64,000 bases of DNA, taken from Halictus rubicundus. Its lineage: Eukaryota > Arthropoda > Insecta > Hymenoptera > Halictidae. Every line of letters begins with the position of its first letter. The stretch's first letter is position 1. A program made the translations under genes and the position numbers. The stretch is taken from positions 5,527,911 through 5,591,910 of the forward strand of contig NC_135161.1 in assembly GCF_050948215.1 (NCBI RefSeq), in the 5' to 3' direction. Shown here piece after piece: positions 33,531-43,671 of this stretch. Under the pieces are notes generated by a model. That model did no database searches, was not told the origin of the DNA, and was given only the letters and a program-made list of their open reading frames with translations.

Positions 33531-35241
33531 GGCACGTATGCCCGCCGCAGGCAAAACGCTTCCCCCACCAACGTCTCTTTCGTGCAACGCGCACCTTCGC
33601 TGCGCAGCTGTGGCTCCGTCTCTCCCCTCCTACGTCCCTCCATAGCCAATCCCCTCGGCTTATGCTGTCTATCCACATCTATAGCTGTGCCTTCTGCTTC
33701 CCTCTCCCCTCGCACGTCCCACCATAACGGACCCGCGCAAGGCTTATGCTGTCTATCCACATCTATAGCTGTACCTCGTGCCTCTGTCTCTACCCTAGTA
33801 CGTTCCACCATAACTAACCCACGCGCGGCTTATGCTGTCTATCCACATTCATAGCTGTGACTCGTGCCTCCGTCTCTGCCCTTGCACGTCACACCATAAC
33901 CGACCTACGCACGGCTTATGCTGTCTCACCACACGTATGTCCCACCATAACCGACCCACGCACGGCTTATGCTGTCTCTCCACTCGTACGTCCCACCATA
34001 TCCGACCCACGTGCGGCTTATGCTGTCTCTCCACATCCATACATAACTGTGCCGCGTGCCTCTGTCTCTACCCTAGTACGTTCCACCATAACTAACCCAC
34101 GCACGCCTTATGCTGTCTCTCCACTCGTACGCCCCACCATAACCGACCCACGTGCGGCTTATGCTGTCTATCCACATTCATACATAGCTGTGCCTCGTGC
34201 CTCTGTCTCTACCCTAGTACGTCCCACCATAACCGACCCACGCGCGGCTTATGCTGTCTCACCCCACGTATGTCCCACCATAACCGAACCACGCACGGCT
34301 TATGCTGTCTCTCCACTCGTACGCCCCACCATAACCGACCCACGTGAGGCTTATGCTGTCTATCCACATCCATATATAACTGTGCCACGTGCCTCTGTCT
34401 CTACCCTAGTACGTTCCACCATAACTAACCCACGCACGCCTTATACTGTCTCTCCACTCGTACGTCCCACCATAACCGACCCACGTGCGGCTTATGCTGT
34501 CTATCCACATCTATACATAGCTGTGCCACGTGCCTCTGTCTCTACCCTAGTACGTTCCACCATAACTAACCCACGCGCGGCTTATGCTGTCTATCCACAT
34601 TCATAGCTGTGCCTCGTGCCTCCGTCTCTGCCCTCGCACGTCACACCATAACCGACCCACGCACGGCTTATGCTGTCTCTCCACTCGTACGTCCCACCAT
34701 AATCGACCCACGTGAGGCTTATGCTGTCTATCCACATCCATATATAACTGTGCCACGTGCCTCTGTCTCTACCCTAGTACGTTCCACCATAACTAACCCA
34801 CGCACGCCTTATACTGTCTCTCCACTCGTACGCCCCACCATAACCGACCCACGTGCGGCTTATGCTGTCTATCCACATCTATACATAGCTGTGCCTCGTG
34901 CCTCTGTCTCTACCCTAGTACGTCCCACCATAACCGACCCACGCGCGGCTTATGCTGTCTATCCACATCCATAGGTGTGCCTCGTGCTTCCGTCTCTATC
35001 CTCGTTCGTCCCGCTAGAACCAATCCACGCGCAGCTTATGCTGTCTATCCACATCCATAGGTGTGCCTCGTGCTTCCGTCTCTATCCTCGTTCGTCCCAC
35101 CATAACCGACCCGCGCGCGGCTTAAGCTGTCTATCCACATCCACGAGGCACCGCTGCGCAGCGAAGTTGCGCGCTGCACGAAAGAGACGTTGGTGGGGGA
35201 AGCAGACAGCTGAGGGGCCCCTACCGTGCCCACCACTGCTC
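33531..35241. mobile_element. Minisatellite framed by inverted terminal repeats
   Basis: Left core 33558-33607 (GCTTCCCCCACCAACGTCTC, then TTCGTGCAACGCGCACCTTC) recurs inverted at 35153-35202. Similarity continues outwards more weakly (GTGATGGGCACG against GTGGTGGGCACG). Between them is a variable-length tandem array. This is the layout of a foldback or MITE-like element with an expanded interior. Target duplication was not found. Confidence 0.7.
33655..35150. repeat. Composite minisatellite, 51-, 84- and 90-bp units
   Basis: Units share CCACCATAACCGACCCACG and GGCTTATGCTGTCT. The short form continues CTCCACTCGTACG (51 bp). Long forms continue ATCCACATC..ATAGCTGTGCC and TCTGTCTCTACCCTAGTACG (84 or 90 bp). 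All lengths are multiples of three, which produces open frames up to 249 codons in one strand; these are not annotated as genes. Confidence 0.9.
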
Positions 35242-35324
35242 CAGTTCCTTCTTCCTTCTAGTTCCTTTTTTTTCTAGACTATTGTAGAAGGCAACGTTCT
35301 CTCGGAAAATAAAGAAAAGAGACA

Positions 35325-35470
35325 CCTGCTACAGTATTCGGACGCTCTTTCAAAGGAAATTACATTTTCTCGGTAAATATTTAGCAAACTTGTACCTTCC
35401 TGGAAAAAAATTCGCTCGGTCCAATTTGAGAGAAGTTAAATTCGTATTCGAAGAGCGTCCGACGAGCAGG
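35325..35470. repeat. 146-bp inverted-repeat unit
   Basis: CCTGCTACAGTATTCGGACG at the left and the inverse CGTCCGACGAGCAGG at the right, with GAGCGTCC and TTCGAA words also found in the ends of 25178-26340. Probably a short relative of that element. Confidence 0.55.
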
Positions 35471-36780
35471 TCGTGTCGTTCTTTTCCCAGGTAAACGGCG
35501 CTTCCATAAACATTTGCGGATCGAGATTTCGCACGATCGACGCCGGGAACGTTCTCGGGCGGCCTTTCGATCGCGAGCCGGCGACCGTCGGCGTAGCAGA
35601 AAAGTGTGGAAACACGTAGGGGGATCGATGATCGTTCTCGAGCGCGTAAGTGAAACAAATTGCCGACGAAAGGCCGGCCTCGTGTTTGCACGGCGGACTT
35701 CTCACGGAAATCGTTACACGGCAACGAAACTATTTGATGGGGCTGCGCGATAGCGCACGCGACCATCGTCGACCCGTTGTATTTCCTCCAGGAAATTACG
35801 TTTCTTTCGACACTTCCGTGAGAAGTGTATTCAGAAAATTCGCCGTTTCCCCTAGAAGACGCACGATCTCGCGATCTCGCGATCTCGCGATCTTAAGGGA
35901 CCCGAGAGATGTTTCTGCGTGGCCGAGGAGATCGATTATCCGCGCGGCGAGAACGTTGCCCTCAAGAGTTTCGCGGAGTTAGGCTAGCCGAGATCAATTG
36001 GTCCGGAGAGGGCACGAAGTTTCGATCGAGGAATCGATAAGCCTCCTCGAGTTAAATATCGCGCGTGCCCTTTCATCGACGAGCGACGGGCGATGACTCT
36101 TGTTCGGTGGCGATTCCGCTAAAAATTGTAAATCGTTCGGGACCTGTTTCTACCTCTAGCCGTGAACCGTGTTGCCGGTTCGACGACGAGTATACTCGTC
36201 GACGACCCTCCGACGACGCCTACCTTCTATCGTGCTTCGAGCACCGAGTGTTTTCTCGACGCGTCTCGTTTAGAAGAGACGCAACAAGGACACCTCGATT
36301 AATCGCCTCTCGGGTCCGAGGCAACCGTAAACGTTCATCAAAAACGATATTCAAGAGATGCACATAGCATATACGCAGAGTTCGGAATTACGAGCGATTA
36401 ATCGAGGTCTCGTCGCAAACATAAGTGGCGAACTAATAGAACAAAATATATTACACACATAGACTAATCGGCAGTCAAGTCGCGTCGGTTTGACAGTGTG
36501 TCAGCTTGCTATTGTGTACCGGAAATATGCTGTCTACAACGCGGAGTCGGGCCTGTTCTCGTTCGAGCGAATCTTTCCCAAAATTCCACGCAAAAAAAAC
36601 CAGCAATTAAACAGATTTTCCATTAAATTTATTTAAATTTTTCGATTAAATCAAAAAACTAACTTTCACTTTGCCTCCTCTAGGTCTGACGATCTAGTTC
36701 TGATCGATCTTCTGCGCCTCGTGTCTGGACACTTCCGTCCAGTTGGTGCCCCATTTTCAAGGCTTCTATCTACTGTTTGC
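35471..36780. other. GC-rich CaMKII intron, no recognised gene
   Basis: CpG-rich unique sequence with several chance open frames on both strands (for example 36065-36367), none with a recognisable motif. A short (GATCTCGC)n patch is at 35867-35893. Confidence 0.4.
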
Positions 36781-36782
36781 GC

Positions 36783-37416
36783 CTCACAAGAAATCTCTCG
36801 AAACGTCACAAGGGCAAAGGGGTCACTCGCTCCGCTTATCCCCACCCTTGACGCTCCAGTAGTTCAATGGGCTTTGACGTCACACGCTACAAAGTAGGTG
36901 TGGCCGTTTTAGCCAATAGAGCAACTGGAGGCGTGTCCCTTCCACTCTAACCAATCAGCCCTGCATTCCTTCCTCGGGATTTCTTGTGAGTCACGCATAG
37001 TACTGTCTCACAAGAAGTCTCGCGAAACGTCGCAAGGGCAAAGGGGTCACTCGCTCCGCCTATCCCCACCCTTGACGCTCCAGTAGTCCAATGCTTGAGC
37101 TTCGACGTCACACGCTACAAAGTAGGTGTGGCCGTTTTAGCCAATAGAGCAACTGGAGGCGTGCCCTTTCCATTCTAACCAATCAGCCCCGCAATCCACT
37201 CACGGGACTTCTTGTGAGTCACGCACAGTACCGTCCGTGACTCACAAGACGTTTCGCGGGACCCCACCGTTGACGCCCCAGTAGTCCAATGCTTAGGCTG
37301 TGACGTCACACGCAATGTATAGTATGTGCGACCGCTTTAGCCAATAGATCAGCTAGAGGCGTGCCCCTTCCACCCTGACCAATCAGCCCCGCGTTCCTTT
37401 CGCGGGATTTCTTGTG
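36783..37416. promoter_or_regulatory. Three tandem modules with CRE and CCAAT motifs
   Basis: Units at 36783-36990, 37007-37218 and 37241-37416 (third shortened). Each begins CTCACAAGA and ends with the inverse TTCTTGTG. In order each has TTGACGCxCCAGTAGT, a CRE-like octamer (TGACGTCA at 36875-36882, CGACGTCA at 37103-37110, TGACGTCA at 37301-37308), then CCAATAGA and CCAATCAGC. CRE and CCAAT boxes are known sites for CREB/ATF and NF-Y. The unit also has the inverted ends of a MITE, so it could be a transposon, a regulatory element, or both. Confidence 0.55.
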
Positions 37417-37439
37417 CGGCACACACAGTACAGTTTTTT

Positions 37440-38143
37440 TTTCTAAAGAATGTATGAAAAAAAGCGATCTACGGGCGATTTTCGATAGAAGTTTGGAAAA
37501 ACGTCTAGCTCCCGAGAAGCGATTTGGATGAACGGATTCGTTCGTCGTTTACCGGAACAAAGCCCAACTCCGGTCTACGGATGCAGGATGCGTCTCTACT
37601 CGACTAAAACGTACGGGTCTAGAGCGTTCTATGGGGTTTTTACGGTTTCGTGCTGCTCGTACACTCCTGGTGGAGGGTGTAACAGGTTACACGCAGGTGC
37701 ACGAGGTGCTCGAGCACACGTCAGGTACATACGAATACACAGAGTAATAATACATTATAATACTGTTCGTTCGAGCATGTCTAGTACTGGGGACGGACGA
37801 GCAACCGCTGTGTATGTGTGCGTGTGTGTGGGTATGTGTGTGTGTGGAGAACTAACAACTGGGCTTGTGTGTACGTATGCAGATATATACAAATTACGGT
37901 TTCTGTGTCTCTGAGTGTGCGTGTCTCCGTGTGTATCTATATACAAACGTACATAACACAGACGTGGACTGGTCTCGTCAATATTCATATCCGATCTTTC
38001 GGAACGTTTGCTATTCCCCGACGAAATTAAGATCAAATAGAATCGTCGAAAACATCTTCTTTATTGTTTGTTAACGATTCAAGATAATCGGGGTAAGGAA
38101 AACAATTGTTGCTTCACTGGGGCAATCGTGGTAACAGAGAATA
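37440..38143. other. CaMKII intron with GT-rich patch
   Basis: (GT)n-like patch at about 37815-37850. Otherwise unique. Confidence 0.5.
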
Positions 38144-38289
38144 CGGTGTTTACTCGTTATATGTCCAAAATACGGGCCTGGCCACGGACACATATCGGCC
38201 AGGAGATACTTTTATTTGCTCCACGCGACCTTTATAGTTCTGGGACTTTTATCGGCTAGATATTTCGGACATATATCGAGTAACGACTG
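38144..38289. mobile_element. MITE related to family A (variant ends)
   Basis: TA at 38142-38143 and 38290-38291; ends CGGTGTTTACTCGTTATATGTCC and GGACATATATCGAGTAACGACTG. It shares interior words (CCACGCGACCTT) with 60895-61098 and belongs to the same variant group as 55909-56109. Confidence 0.8.
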
Positions 38290-38294
38290 TATCA

Positions 38295-39270
38295 GTTCTC
38301 GCTATTATAATAGAGATGGCGTGAATCGATATTGTCTTCAGAACATCACGAAAAGGATAATTCCTACGAGGATTATTTGACGGTTAATTTATATCCTGCA
38401 TGGTCAATTAATAATATGCACTGATGGATGTTTTGTCTTTTCATTAGCTATAAAATTATGCGAATCAATTTTCAAGGAAATATAATCTTCGGGCTTCGCA
38501 AACGTTCTTCGAGATCGCGGACACGAATACCACGGAAGAAGTCTGGGACATGCGTCTCGCATTTCGCCCACAGTCGCAGACTGGTCAGCGATACTAAACG
38601 CGCACGGTTGATAAAAGGAAAAAAAAAATAGATCGCCAGTTCCTGGGAAATTCTCGCTAGTGGACCGAAACAGTTGCCGAAACGGTTCGGTGCTCAAGAC
38701 AAGATACCTCGGATCGTACCTCGGTGTTTCCGATCGCGATTCATAGATCCCCGATAGTCCCCACCCCTGAATCGAGAGATCTACGATCCGGATAGAACGT
38801 ATCGATCGATCCACGGATCGATCTCATCGTGAGAAATGAGCATCATGTTCCCTCTGCGTTCTGATCTTGATTTTTTTTCTCGTGATCGCGCGGTATGCTT
38901 GAAAGCGACGAAGCATGATAATAAGATAAACACACACACATCGACCGCGATATGATCGTGATGAGGACATCTGGAACTGCTTGAGTCCACTGCGACGACG
39001 ATTCGCGTTACCCAGAATTCAAAAGGTTGTTCCATACAAGTGATCTATACATGTCCACGCAGCAGGCGCATTCAACGGGATCCAAAGAAATCCAAGAGAA
39101 CAGGATCGTTCGGAGGATCCAAAAAAAAAAAAAGAAATCCAAGAGAATAATCATTCAGGGAACGGAAACATAGAGAAGACAAACTGAGAATAAGTTTTCT
39201 GGGTAACGTAGCACAGTCCTTGCAGGATATGAGGTGTGCGAGAGCCAAGTGCATCGACTATGAGGTACAC
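38295..39270. other. CaMKII intron, no recognised feature
   Basis: Unique sequence. A-runs near 38620 and 39120. No exon signals recognised. Confidence 0.4.
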
Positions 39271-39273
39271 CGG

Positions 39274-39323
<50 letters not shown>

Positions 39324-39345
39324 GTATGTATGTATGTATGTATGC
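39274..39345. repeat. (TA)n and (GTAT)n microsatellite
   Basis: About 25 TA dinucleotides followed by five or so GTAT units. Confidence 0.95.
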
Positions 39346-40029
39346 ATGTATAATGTGCACGTGTGAACGGCTAGAATGACGCTCGGAGTCAGCGAGGCCG
39401 AAATTCCGAGGAGCTATTCAAGAGAATCGAGAGAACTTTTCATTTCGATCGAATTTCAGAGGACATTTCACCTCGCTGCTCCGCGAACGATTGGATCAAT
39501 GGGATCTAGGGGGGGGGGGCTCGAGATCTTCGGGGGCACGAGCAGGAATGATCTCGGTGCTTCGTCGCGTGGCCACGATCGCTAATTACGAATATTCAGC
39601 CGTGTGCTCGCCTTTTTCAATGTAAACGATTTTCTTACCTAGAATCCAACGATACGTAGAATTTGTTTTCTATCGTTTAACAATTTTCTATTCTTCTTAA
39701 CACTAAACCTACCGAGCCTCAAAGTAACCAATACATGATGCTTCATAAAAATAACGAGATTGAATTTACTTGGATTTTGTGAGGTTAGTATTATAATCAG
39801 GGACCAAAAATAACAGTTATTCTAAAATTTTCTACGACCAAAATCATTGATAAAAAGTTGATTATTATTGAAATTTAAGATAATCTACACAAAATATAAA
39901 GAAAAAAATACGAAGAACAAAATGATTAACAAAATATCAATTTTTATACTTTTTGGTTACAAATAACAGTTATTAGTGTCCAAAAAATTGGACCCCCCTC
40001 GATAACAGTTATCGATGAAGAAAAACTGT

Positions 40030-40325
40030 TTCGATTGCTCGAAGCAGTTATCAATGAGAGAAGTTCATTTCGATCGCACATAACAATTATCAATGAGAGG
40101 TTCATTTCCATCACTTATAACAGTTATCAATGAGAGAAGTACATTTCGATAACTCATAACACTTATCAATAAGAGAAATTTATTTCGATCACTCATAACA
40201 GTTATCAATAAGAGAAGTTCATTTCGATCACTCATAACAGTTATGAATGAGAGAAGTTCATTTCGATCGCTGATAACAGTTATCAATAAGAGAAACTTAT
40301 TTCGATCGCTCACAGTTAACGATGA
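40030..40325. repeat. 39-bp minisatellite, left array (inverted orientation)
   Basis: About seven units of CATAACAGTTATCAATGAGA plus GAAGTTCATTTCGATC. The motif ATAACAGTTAT also occurs in the element's terminal region. Confidence 0.9.
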
Positions 40326-40430
40326 TCGAATTTCTTGTCACTTGTTCATAATAATTATTGATGAGAAAATTCATTTCAGTTGCTTATTTAATTACCGAGT
40401 TGTCTACTCTGTTTCGACTGGAGCAAGTCT

Positions 40431-40724
40431 GTGAAATTCATTGAGCTGGTTTCGTACAACAAGACAAATCAACAGACCATAAGAACAACACAAAATCTGA
40501 AAGAAATTTTTCAAAATATTTTCATCTGGGAAAATCAGAAATATAGACTGCCGTATTTATCAAAACTGGCGTGCATAATTTATGCTCGCAACTCAGGTTA
40601 GCGTTGAACGAACCTTTTCTGCTCTAAAATTGACGTTAGATGATGATGATGATTTGTTTAATTCGCCAGGAGAAAATTTGGAAAAACTCATGTTTGTCAC
40701 ACTAAATTTTGATTGTAGCAATTA
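40431..40724 (+). pseudogene. hAT transposase C-terminal (dimerisation) remnant
   Basis: Frame one reads VKFIELVSYNKTNQQTIRTT and LPYLSKLACIIYA. After a frameshift it continues TQVSVERTFSALKLTLD, then SPGENLEKLMFVTLNFDCSN and stop. The VSVERTFSALK segment is typical of the hAT C-terminal dimerisation region. A stretch of four extra Asp codons (GATGATGATGAT) is an internal slip. The catalytic part is absent. Confidence 0.85.
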
Positions 40725-40799
40725 ATTTATTGAACATAAAATTTATTAAGCAATTGATTGCCTACCATATGAAAGTTGTACTATTTAATAATAACTGTT

Positions 40800-41690
40800 A
40801 CAAATTTCCGTCATCAGTAACTCTTATGAGCGATCGAAATGAACTTCGTTCATTGATAACTGTTATGAGCGTTCAAAATAAATTTCTCTTATCGATAATT
40901 GTTATGAACAATCGAGGTAAATTTCTCTCATCGACAACTGTTAGGAGTGACCGCAATAAACTTCTCCATTCGATAACTGTTATGAGTGATCGAAATGTAC
41001 ATCTCTCATTGATAAATGTTATGAGCGATCGAAATAAATTTCCTTCATCAATAAATGTTATGAGCGATCGAAATGAACTTCTTTCATTGATAACTGTTAT
41101 TAGCGATCGAAATAAATTTTCTTCATCGATAAATGTTATGCGCAATCGAAATAAATTTCTCTCATTGACAACTGTTATGAGTGGTCGAAATGAACTTCCC
41201 TCATTGATAACTGTTATGAGTGGTCGAAATATACATCTCTCATTGATAAATGTTATGAGCGATCGAAATAAATTTCCTTCATCGATAAATGTTATGCGCA
41301 ATCGAAATAAATTTCTCTCATTGACAACTGTTATGAGTGGTCGAAATGAACTTCCCTCATTGATAACTGTTATGAGTGGTCGAAATATACATCTCTCATT
41401 GATAAATGTTATGAGCGATCGAAATAAATTTCCTTCATCAATAAATGTTATGAGCGATCGAAATGAACTTCTTTCATTGATAACTGTTATTAGCGATCGA
41501 AATAAATTTTCTTCGTCGATAAATGTTATGCGCAATCGAAATAAATTTTTCTCATTGACAACTGTTATGAGTGGTCGAAATGAACTTCCCTCATTGATAA
41601 CTGTTATTGGTGATCGAACTAAATTTCTCTCATCGATAACTGTTATAAGTGATCGAAATGAATTTCTCTCAACGATAACATTTAGCAACA
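40800..41690. repeat. 39-bp minisatellite, right array
   Basis: About 23 units of GAGCGATCGAAATGAACTTC plus TCTCATTGATAACTGTTAT. 39 is divisible by three, so both strands are open (338 codons plus, 272 codons minus), spelling a 13-residue repeat such as SDRNELLSLITVM. I regard this as non-coding. Confidence 0.93.
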
Positions 41691-41934
41691 AGAGAACAAA
41701 TTTTACTTATAATGCTTATTTGTAACCAATGCGATTTTAGTCGATGAAGTACTCGTTATTCCATGACTTTCTCTTTTTGGTTATCACAGTTATGGTCCCT
41801 GATTATAATACATGCTCTCCAAAATATATTTATTAATCATTTCCCACGAAATCACTTTTACAATTTTAGTAATCGTAAAATAAAAAATCTGGAATGATCA
41901 TTTTGACCGGCGGTGGTAGGTTTAGCGATAAAAT

Positions 41935-42690
41935 ATCCACCCCCGTGTTTGTACACTCAAAGACACCCGGTGCATTCAAGTATCGTACAGAATTTTCCAC
42001 AAATTGAAAAGCGCGATTACCAGCCCCATCTACAATCACGTAAGCTTGTTGCCGTTCTAAGCACCACCCAGACCTGAGTGCATTCGCCGTTTTTCTTTTT
42101 TCTTTTGAACCGTCGCGATTTTTTAGCCATCAGAATTTTTTCGGTTCGAGCTCAGCGAAAAAGAAGAGAAGAAGAGGGGGTGGAAAACGAATTTACCGCA
42201 AAAGACGCCCCTGAGGCGTCCCGTCAACCGGCTCCTCTTCGGGAAACTCGGAGGGAAATTCGTTTACTCGGTCGGCGAACGCTATCTTCGTTCTAGTTAA
42301 TCCTCCTGCTGCGTGGGAGTGTGCAAAACCGTGCGCGGGGGTGGATGCACGCGAGCCACCCTCTCCTCTATCGCCGGAGGACGCTAACGTCTTAATAAGG
42401 GTAGTAAAGCTGCGTGCGCGGCCACGTCTTGAAGCACCTTTTCAAAACAACGAAAGGGCTGACGAACAACTATCCTCTCAGTATATATATATATGTATAT
42501 ATGCATCCACTTATGTATATATCCCTACACACATACACACATGTATACACAGAGAGGTCGAGAAAGAGAAAGAAAATGATAGAAAGAGATCGAGAAAGAG
42601 AATAAGGGACACGTTTTCTGCGAGTGTTCGTGTGTCTGTGCAAGACGAATAACGTGGTTGGTTTATGGGTTATGAATTCAGGAATGTGTA
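41935..42690. other. CaMKII intron, no recognised feature
   Basis: Mixed unique sequence with a short AT/ACAC patch at 42480-42545. No exon recognised. Confidence 0.4.
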
Positions 42691-42691
42691 C

Positions 42692-42715
42692 AGAGAAAGA
42701 GAGAGAAAGAGACCT

Positions 42716-42748
<33 letters not shown>

Positions 42749-42770
42749 TAGATAGAGAGAGATAAACGAT
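42692..42770. repeat. GA-rich tract downstream of the calmodulin-helix exon
   Basis: Interrupted (GA)n and (GATA)n on the plus strand. It reads as CU-rich RNA beginning about 150 nt downstream of the 5' splice site of exon 42963-42921. Confidence 0.9.
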
Positions 42771-42920
42771 GGAAGAAGACAGAAGATACAGAAATAGAAA
42801 GACAGGGTGGGTGACAGGGGCGTAAAATTTAATGGAAGATATATGATAAAAGTACTGTCTGTCGTGGTCCATGAAGCGCTGAAGAGGGCCGGAGGTACTT
42901 ACCCTGTGCATCATACTTAC

Positions 42921-42963
42921 TGGAGAAGTTTCTCGTCGCCAGCATGGTCGTCAGAATAGCGAC
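42921..42963 (-). CDS. CaMKII: CaMKII exon: second half of calmodulin-binding helix
   Basis: 43-nt exon, minus strand. Acceptor GTCCTCAG above 42963 and donor GTAAGT below 42921. It encodes VAILTTMLATRNFS plus one base that pairs with GT of exon 21273 to make Ser. In CaMKII this segment completes the calmodulin-binding site, and the two adjacent Thr (T305/T306 in the rat alpha numbering) are the inhibitory autophosphorylation sites; both are present. Oddly, the first codon is GTC (Val), where animal CaMKIIs that I know have Gly (KLKGAILTT). The phase-0 junction falls inside the helix. A CU-rich tract lies just downstream in the transcript. Confidence 0.96.
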
Positions 42964-42985
42964 CTGAGGACAAACAACGGAGAAC

Positions 42986-43013
42986 ACAATATATATATAT
43001 ATATATATATAAA
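42986..43013. repeat. (AT)n tract in the acceptor-side intron
   Basis: About ten AT dinucleotides starting some 25 nt upstream of the acceptor of exon 42963-42921, between the exon and the rest of the 12.5-kb intron. Confidence 0.85.
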
Positions 43014-43390
43014 CACGTGTGTACACAACGTGGTTCCATTCGTCTTCGTTATCTATTAAACCGTGAACAAACTCATTCGTATCAATCTACACGGTGTTTC
43101 GTTTGTCTCGATGCACGGTGGCCACCACAGGAAAGTCTATTGATATTAATGTGTACCGATAGTTGTTTCTACGTTGGCGAAACACCTTCGGCGAAAGCCA
43201 TCCGACGTTTGTTTTATTCGTCAAACTTAGGGGAAGACCGAAGAAATCGTTTGTTGGGTGTACTGGGCGCTTCGTTACCGGATCTTATGGGACGTCTGTG
43301 TGCGATTAGGTCGTGCGTTATGTCGAAATCATTTGCAATTCGAGCGCTCAAATGGTTGTCTGATCCATTATTCACGTCACTTTCGTACTA

Positions 43391-43475
43391 CAGTGATTTC
43401 TCTATATGTGTCGCCAAGGGCTTGATGATAAACGTCGCGGTATTATCCCCACTACCGTGAGGGGCCGCGAAGCTC
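43391..43475 (+). mobile_element. MITE family A, right part missing
   Basis: TA then CAGTGATTTCTCTATATGTG, TCGCCAAGGG and ATTATCCCCACTACCGTGAG; the homology stops near GCGAAGCTCC. Confidence 0.8.
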
Positions 43476-43573
43476 CAGAGAATCTGAGAACGTTGATATA
43501 TTATGCTAAATTGATTAAGATCGTTAAGGAAAATAAGTAATCGTAATATGTCTTCTGCTTCTTACAAATTGAT

Positions 43574-43671
43574 CCAAACAATTTTTATTTTGCATAAAGA
43601 TCCGCAGTCTGTTCATGAGATACCCGGGTACTCGGGTAATTTTCGGGATCTTTATGCAAAATGAAAATTGT
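43574..43671. repeat. Short foldback with family G-like arms
   Basis: ATTTTTATTTTGCATAAAGATCC at the left and its inverse GGATCTTTATGCAAAATGAAAAT at the right, around a CCCGGGTACTCGGG core. Confidence 0.75.

Larger units (their letters stand above)
39798..41801 (+). mobile_element. hAT family copy 2, with inverted minisatellite arrays
   Basis: Starts CAGGGACCAAAAATAACAG and ends GTTATGGTCCCTG. It is flanked by perfect 8-bp duplications ATTATAAT (39790-39797 and 41802-41809), as expected of hAT transposition. Inside: left 39-bp array (about 40030-40325), transposase C-terminal remnant (40431-40724), and right 39-bp array (about 40800-41690) in the opposite orientation. It is non-autonomous. 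Confidence 0.93.
39701..41927. mobile_element. TTAA-type MITE split by a hAT insertion
   Basis: TTAA (39697-39700) then CACTAAACCTACCGAGCCTC; right end GGTGGTAGGTTTAGCG with a decayed TTAA. The two halves match 14750-14957 once the hAT element 39798-41801 and its duplication are removed. Confidence 0.82.

Noticed and set aside
33857..34974. 249-codon and 121-codon open frames
   Set aside because: They follow from unit lengths of 51, 84 and 90 bp, all divisible by three. The peptide is a repeated TITDPRAAYAVSP with no domain.
43017..43460. 147-codon open frame
   Set aside because: Its last 25 codons lie in a family A MITE, and the rest has no recognisable motif; likely chance.
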